A stretch of DNA of 64,000 nucleotides from Christiangramia aestuarii (GTDB lineage Bacteria; Bacteroidota; Bacteroidia; Flavobacteriales; Flavobacteriaceae). Below, in pieces: positions 60,624-64,000 of this stretch (the stretch's first letter is position 1; every line of letters starts with the position of its first letter). The stretch spans positions 310,001 through 374,000 of the forward strand of contig NZ_VJVW01000003.1 of assembly GCF_009735585.1 (NCBI RefSeq), given 5' to 3'. Both the position numbers and the translations under genes were made by a program. Below the pieces are notes generated by a model. It did not search any database. It saw only the letters and a program-made list of their open reading frames with translations, and was not told where the DNA came from.

Positions 60624-62678
60624 ATGCAGCAGCCTAATGAGGATCGATTTAGACACAGAGATCTTAATTGGTTAAGTTTTAACGAGAGGGTTCTTCAGGA
60701 AGCCTCAGATAAGCTCAATCCGTTGTATGAACGGATAAAGTTTCTGGCTATTTTCTCCTCAAACCTTGATGAATATTTCAGGGTAAGGGTTTCCCAATTG
60801 CGGCAGATGAAAAGGGTAAAAAAGAGCATTCGCAAAAAACTGGCCCTTAGACCTACCAAGATCACCAAGAAGATCATTCAGGAAGTCAAGCAACAACAGG
60901 ACAGGTTTGGGGATATCTATCATAAACAGATACTTCCCGAACTGGCTGCCAATGGGATCTTCGTTTTAGATGCAGAGCATTTCAAGGCTGAACACAAAGA
61001 ATTCGCCGCATCCTTTTTTAATAATAAGGTTGAAAAACACCTCAAACCTATAATCCTGGACCTGGATAAGGAAAACGAGCTTTTCCTGGAAAATTCGGTG
61101 CTGTACTTCCTGGTAACCTTTAAAAAGGAAGATCAGTTGGCAGTAGTGAATATTCCGGTGAAAGATTGTGGACGATTCGTTCCTTTTTCAAATAATGCCG
61201 GCACCCATGATATCACCTATTTAGATGAGATCATTCGGCATGAGGCATATAAGCTTTTTCCCGATTCAGATATTACAGGCATTTACGAGATTAAGCTTTC
61301 CAGGGATGCCGAGCTATATATAGATGATATTTACGAAGGTGTGCTTGCGGAAAAGATCTACGAGTCCCTAAAGCAAAGGACCGATGGGCAGCCAACCCGG
61401 TTGCTTTACGATGCCAGCATGCCTAAACCGGTGCAAAAGAAAATCAGGAAACTGCTCAAGCTTGGCAAAATAGATATGATGCCAGGCGGCCAATATCATA
61501 ACTTCAAGGATTTCTTTTCCTTTCCAGATCCAACCAACAATCGGGAGCTGCATTTCAAGGAACTACCTCCCTTAAATCACAAGGTACTGGAAGGCAGTGA
61601 GAATTACTTTGAAGCCATTGCCAAGAAAGACCAGTCTCTTCATTTTCCTTATATGTCCTTTTCATATGTGGAGAATTTCGTGAAAATGGCTGCGGAAGAT
61701 GAGCTGGTAACCCATATTAATATTTCCCTCTACCGGGTAGCCGACGAATCAGATCTCACCAATTCCCTGATGAAGGCCCTGGAAAACGGAAAAAGGGTCA
61801 CGGTATTTGTGGAGGCCAAGGCGCGTTTCGACGAGAAGAACAATATTAGCTGGGGCAGGAAATTCGAGGAAAAGGGAGCGAACGTGATATACAGTTATCC
61901 CAAGGTGAAGGTTCACTCGAAGATCATGCTGGTATGCCGGCAGGAAGGTGATATCAACATGCGTTACGCCTATATAGGAACTGGGAACTTCAATGCCGAA
62001 ACTTCAGCAATTTACTGCGACCATGCCATTTTCACGGCCGATAAGAATATCACCAAGGAACTGCAAAGACTTTTCAAGGTTTTGGAGGGTGAATTGATCA
62101 TCCCCCGCGAAAAGAACCTGCTTATCTCGCCATTTTCGACCAGGCAGGAATTCATCAAGCTCATTTATAATGAAATTGAGAATGCCCGGGCCGGTAAAAA
62201 AGCGCGAATCACGGCCAAAATGAACAGCCTTGAAGATGAAGAAATGATCGAGCTTCTATATAAGGCAAGTGATGCCGGCGTTGAAGTACGCATGCTTATT
62301 CGAGGATTTACTTCCTTAATTCCAGGCATTAAAGGCTTGAGCGAAAATATTTATATAACCAGCGTGGTAGACCGCTTTCTGGAACATGGGCGAATCTATC
62401 TTTTCGAAAACGGAGGTGACGAAAAAATGTTCTTTGGTAGTGCCGACTGGATGAACCGAAACCTGGATCGCAGGATCGAGGTGGTAGCGCCGGTGCTCGA
62501 TGAAGACATTAAAAAGGAATTCAAGGAGATCCTGAATATTCAGCTTAACGACAATGTAAAAGCGAGAATACAGGATGCTGAAGAATCTAACAGCTACGTA
62601 GAGAAAAAAGAAGGAGAGAAAGATATACGTTCGCAATACGAGATCTATAATTATTTAAAGGAAAAACATTCGTCATGA
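60624..62678 (+). CDS. ppk1: Polyphosphate kinase 1
   Basis: This 684-residue protein has all four PPK1 domains: FRHRDLNWLSFNERVLQEAS (N), the head domain, and catalytic C1/C2. The phosphorylated histidine is H431 (KVKVHSKIML); H588 (RFLEHGRIYLF) is the second essential His. AYIGTGNFNAETSAIYCD is conserved. It makes polyphosphate from ATP, used in storage and starvation signalling. The last four bases overlap the next gene. Confidence 0.95.
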   Translation: MQQPNEDRFRHRDLNWLSFNERVLQEASDKLNPLYERIKFLAIFSSNLDEYFRVRVSQLRQMKRVKKSIRKKLALRPTKITKKIIQEVKQQQDRFGDIYHKQILPELAANGIFVLDAEHFKAEHKEFAASFFNNKVEKHLKPIILDLDKENELFLENSVLYFLVTFKKEDQLAVVNIPVKDCGRFVPFSNNAGTHDITYLDEIIRHEAYKLFPDSDITGIYEIKLSRDAELYIDDIYEGVLAEKIYESLKQRTDGQPTRLLYDASMPKPVQKKIRKLLKLGKIDMMPGGQYHNFKDFFSFPDPTNNRELHFKELPPLNHKVLEGSENYFEAIAKKDQSLHFPYMSFSYVENFVKMAAEDELVTHINISLYRVADESDLTNSLMKALENGKRVTVFVEAKARFDEKNNISWGRKFEEKGANVIYSYPKVKVHSKIMLVCRQEGDINMRYAYIGTGNFNAETSAIYCDHAIFTADKNITKELQRLFKVLEGELIIPREKNLLISPFSTRQEFIKLIYNEIENARAGKKARITAKMNSLEDEEMIELLYKASDAGVEVRMLIRGFTSLIPGIKGLSENIYITSVVDRFLEHGRIYLFENGGDEKMFFGSADWMNRNLDRRIEVVAPVLDEDIKKEFKEILNIQLNDNVKARIQDAEESNSYVEKKEGEKDIRSQYEIYNYLKEKHSS

Positions 62679-63526
62679 AAACGATCAAGGTAGCCGGGGT
62701 GCCCGAGCATTTCAACATGCCCTGGCATATTTGCATAGAAAATGAAAGCTTTAAAAATGGAGGTATCGAGGTTAACTGGAAGGACGTTCCCGAAGGTACC
62801 GGCGCCATGTGCAAGGCTCTCCGGGCTGGCGAGATCGATGTAGCGGTAATTCTTACTGAAGGTGTCACCAGGGATATCATCAATGGCAATAAAAGCAAAA
62901 TAATCCAGGAATATATTGGCAGCCCGCTTATATGGGGAATTCATGTTGCTGCAAAATCTCCTTACAAAAATGTTCAGGATCTTGAAGGAACCAAAGCCGC
63001 CATTAGCAGAGAAGGCAGTGGCTCTCACCTAATGGCTTACGTTAACGCCCAGCACAGGAACTGGAACCTGGATGAACTTAGATTCGAGATCGTTCATAAT
63101 CTTGATGGTGCTGTGGAAGCCCTAACTAACGATAGGGCGCAGTATTTTATGTGGGAGCATTTCACCACCAAACCACTGGTAGACGATAATACCTTCAGGC
63201 TGGTGGCCGACTGCCCTACTCCCTGGCCCTGTTTCGTTATTGCCGCACGGGAGGAATTCATTCAGGAAAATCCTGAAGCCTTGCAAAAAATGCTCAAGGT
63301 GCTGAATGCTGAAACTCGGGATTTCAAATTGAAAAAGAATATCGACCAAAAGCTTTCAGAAGGTTATGGCCAAAAACTCGAGGATATACGAAAGTGGCTT
63401 GACCTTACCCGATGGAGTCAGCAGCAGATCAGTGAAAACGAAATGGAGAACGTTCAAAAAAACCTTGCAATGCTCAACCTTATTGAGGAGAAAAAAGCTT
63501 TCAATGAGCTTACCCATTCTTTTTAA
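62675..63526 (+). CDS. Cytoplasmic type-2 periplasmic-binding-protein-like protein
   Basis: This 283-residue bilobal fold is of the nitrate/taurine/thiamine-precursor binding type: AGVPEHFNMPWHICIENES, VPEGTGAMCKALRAGEIDVA, and SREGSGSHLMAYVNA. It has no signal peptide, and no ABC permease or ATPase gene is nearby. It overlaps ppk1 by four bases (ATGA), so it is translated with it. It could be an intracellular sensor or enzyme rather than a transporter component. Ligand unknown. Confidence 0.8.
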   Translation: MKTIKVAGVPEHFNMPWHICIENESFKNGGIEVNWKDVPEGTGAMCKALRAGEIDVAVILTEGVTRDIINGNKSKIIQEYIGSPLIWGIHVAAKSPYKNVQDLEGTKAAISREGSGSHLMAYVNAQHRNWNLDELRFEIVHNLDGAVEALTNDRAQYFMWEHFTTKPLVDDNTFRLVADCPTPWPCFVIAAREEFIQENPEALQKMLKVLNAETRDFKLKKNIDQKLSEGYGQKLEDIRKWLDLTRWSQQQISENEMENVQKNLAMLNLIEEKKAFNELTHSF

Positions 63527-63713
63527 TTTTCCTTCGGCTTCTAATCTTAAATTCAGAACCGCATCAAGCCGATAAATCGTATCTTTGTATTTATTGATCC
63601 TCAAGGTTTTAATACCTGAATTGCCTTTTGCGCAATCCCCCCTCTATTTTGATATATAGAATTTCAGTTGATACCGCCTGATTTTTAATTCAATTTTGGC
63701 AAAGAAAGGGAAC

Positions 63714-64000
63714 ATGAAAGCGCGATTACTAATTTTAAGTTTGATCCTAATATTCTTCAGCAGTCCAGCGGAAGCACAGATCTTAAAGAAACTAAAGAAG
63801 GAAGTTGAAAAGACCAGTGAAAGGGTGATCCTCAAAAAGACCGAGGAGAAAACCGAAAAAACGGTCAGCAGCGCCTTTGACAGTGTTGTAAAACCACAAG
63901 CTCAGAACAACACAACTCCGGGAAACAGACCTGCTTCTAAAAGCTCCAATCCTGCAAAAAGCATCAATACCGAAGCCAAGAGAGCCTTCTACACCTCAGA
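63714..64000 (+). CDS. Exported protein, 5' part only
   Basis: The 95 visible codons begin MKARLLILSLILIFFSSPAEA, a clear signal peptide (cut before Q22). A charged segment (KKLKKEVEKTSERVILKKTE) and a Ser/Pro/Asn-rich linker follow. No domain is visible before the window ends. It may be an envelope protein such as an OmpA-type with a long linker, but that is a guess. Confidence 0.7.
   Translation, partial: MKARLLILSLILIFFSSPAEAQILKKLKKEVEKTSERVILKKTEEKTEKTVSSAFDSVVKPQAQNNTTPGNRPASKSSNPAKSINTEAKRAFYTS

Overview
The window looks like an ordinary chromosomal stretch from a Gram-negative member of the Bacteroidota, most likely a Flavobacteriaceae of the Gramella/Christiangramia/Zunongwangia type; the genus is an impression, not shown. 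The reasons are: promoter-like sites with the Bacteroidota -7 element TAnnTTTG and an upstream TTG; few Shine-Dalgarno sequences; a lipid-anchored TamA relative (TamL) next to TamB; a one-piece branched-chain keto-acid dehydrogenase E1 alpha/beta; an EF-G2 with the catalytic His replaced; and carboxypeptidase-regulatory/TonB-plug outer membrane proteins. I see no rRNA, tRNA, insertion sequence, prophage or CRISPR array. Coding density is high on both strands.

Layout. 1-5.1 kb: the 5' end of an SLC13 permease, a GreB-like factor, then DoxX, a gluconokinase/6-phosphogluconate dehydrogenase fusion and a GntP permease (gluconate uptake and entry into the pentose phosphate pathway). 5.2-14.5 kb: envelope block with a MotB/OmpA-like lipoprotein, TamB, TamL, and uracil phosphoribosyltransferase. 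14.7-19.1 kb: small stress and accessory genes (glyoxalase fold, SnoaL-like, exported DinB, DUF2383, exported cupin, UspA, dodecin). 19.1-25 kb: two oxidoreductases, then a cold-adaptation group: a cold-shock protein with a charged N-terminal extension, a fatty acid desaturase with an unusual start, and two near-identical CspA-type genes with homologous leaders. 25-33 kb: EF-G2, a TPR-adenylate cyclase, an M16 protease, a GNAT enzyme. 33.2-38.4 kb: an ArsR-type regulator and the oxidoreductase it probably controls, a PepSY-like lipoprotein, MsrA, acyl-CoA dehydrogenase. 38.4-47.3 kb: a DUF4251 lipoprotein, a large outer membrane receptor, a formate/nitrite-type channel, a guanine-deaminase-like enzyme, a hibernation factor, aconitase, and a metallo-beta-lactamase-fold protein without metal ligands.

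The most interesting part is 47.4-53.6 kb, eight tightly packed or overlapping minus-strand genes: FAD oxidoreductase, SAM methyltransferase, type III polyketide synthase, FabL-like enoyl reductase, FabZ-like dehydratase, FabF-like ketosynthase, acyl carrier protein and phosphopantetheinyl transferase. Together they look like a dedicated acyl-chain builder feeding a type III PKS, with tailoring by methylation and oxidation, so the product may be an alkyl-resorcinol, -pyrone or -quinone lipid. I recognise no characterised cluster with this gene set.

The right end (53.7-64 kb) holds a glycine-zipper OmpA lipoprotein and a lipocalin-like lipoprotein, a 53-residue DUF1328 membrane protein, the E1 alpha/beta fusion, an operon of 2OG-Fe(II) oxygenase, SUI1, DUF1835 and nucleoside phosphorylase genes, polyphosphate kinase overlapping a cytoplasmic periplasmic-binding-protein-like gene, and the start of an exported protein cut by the window edge.
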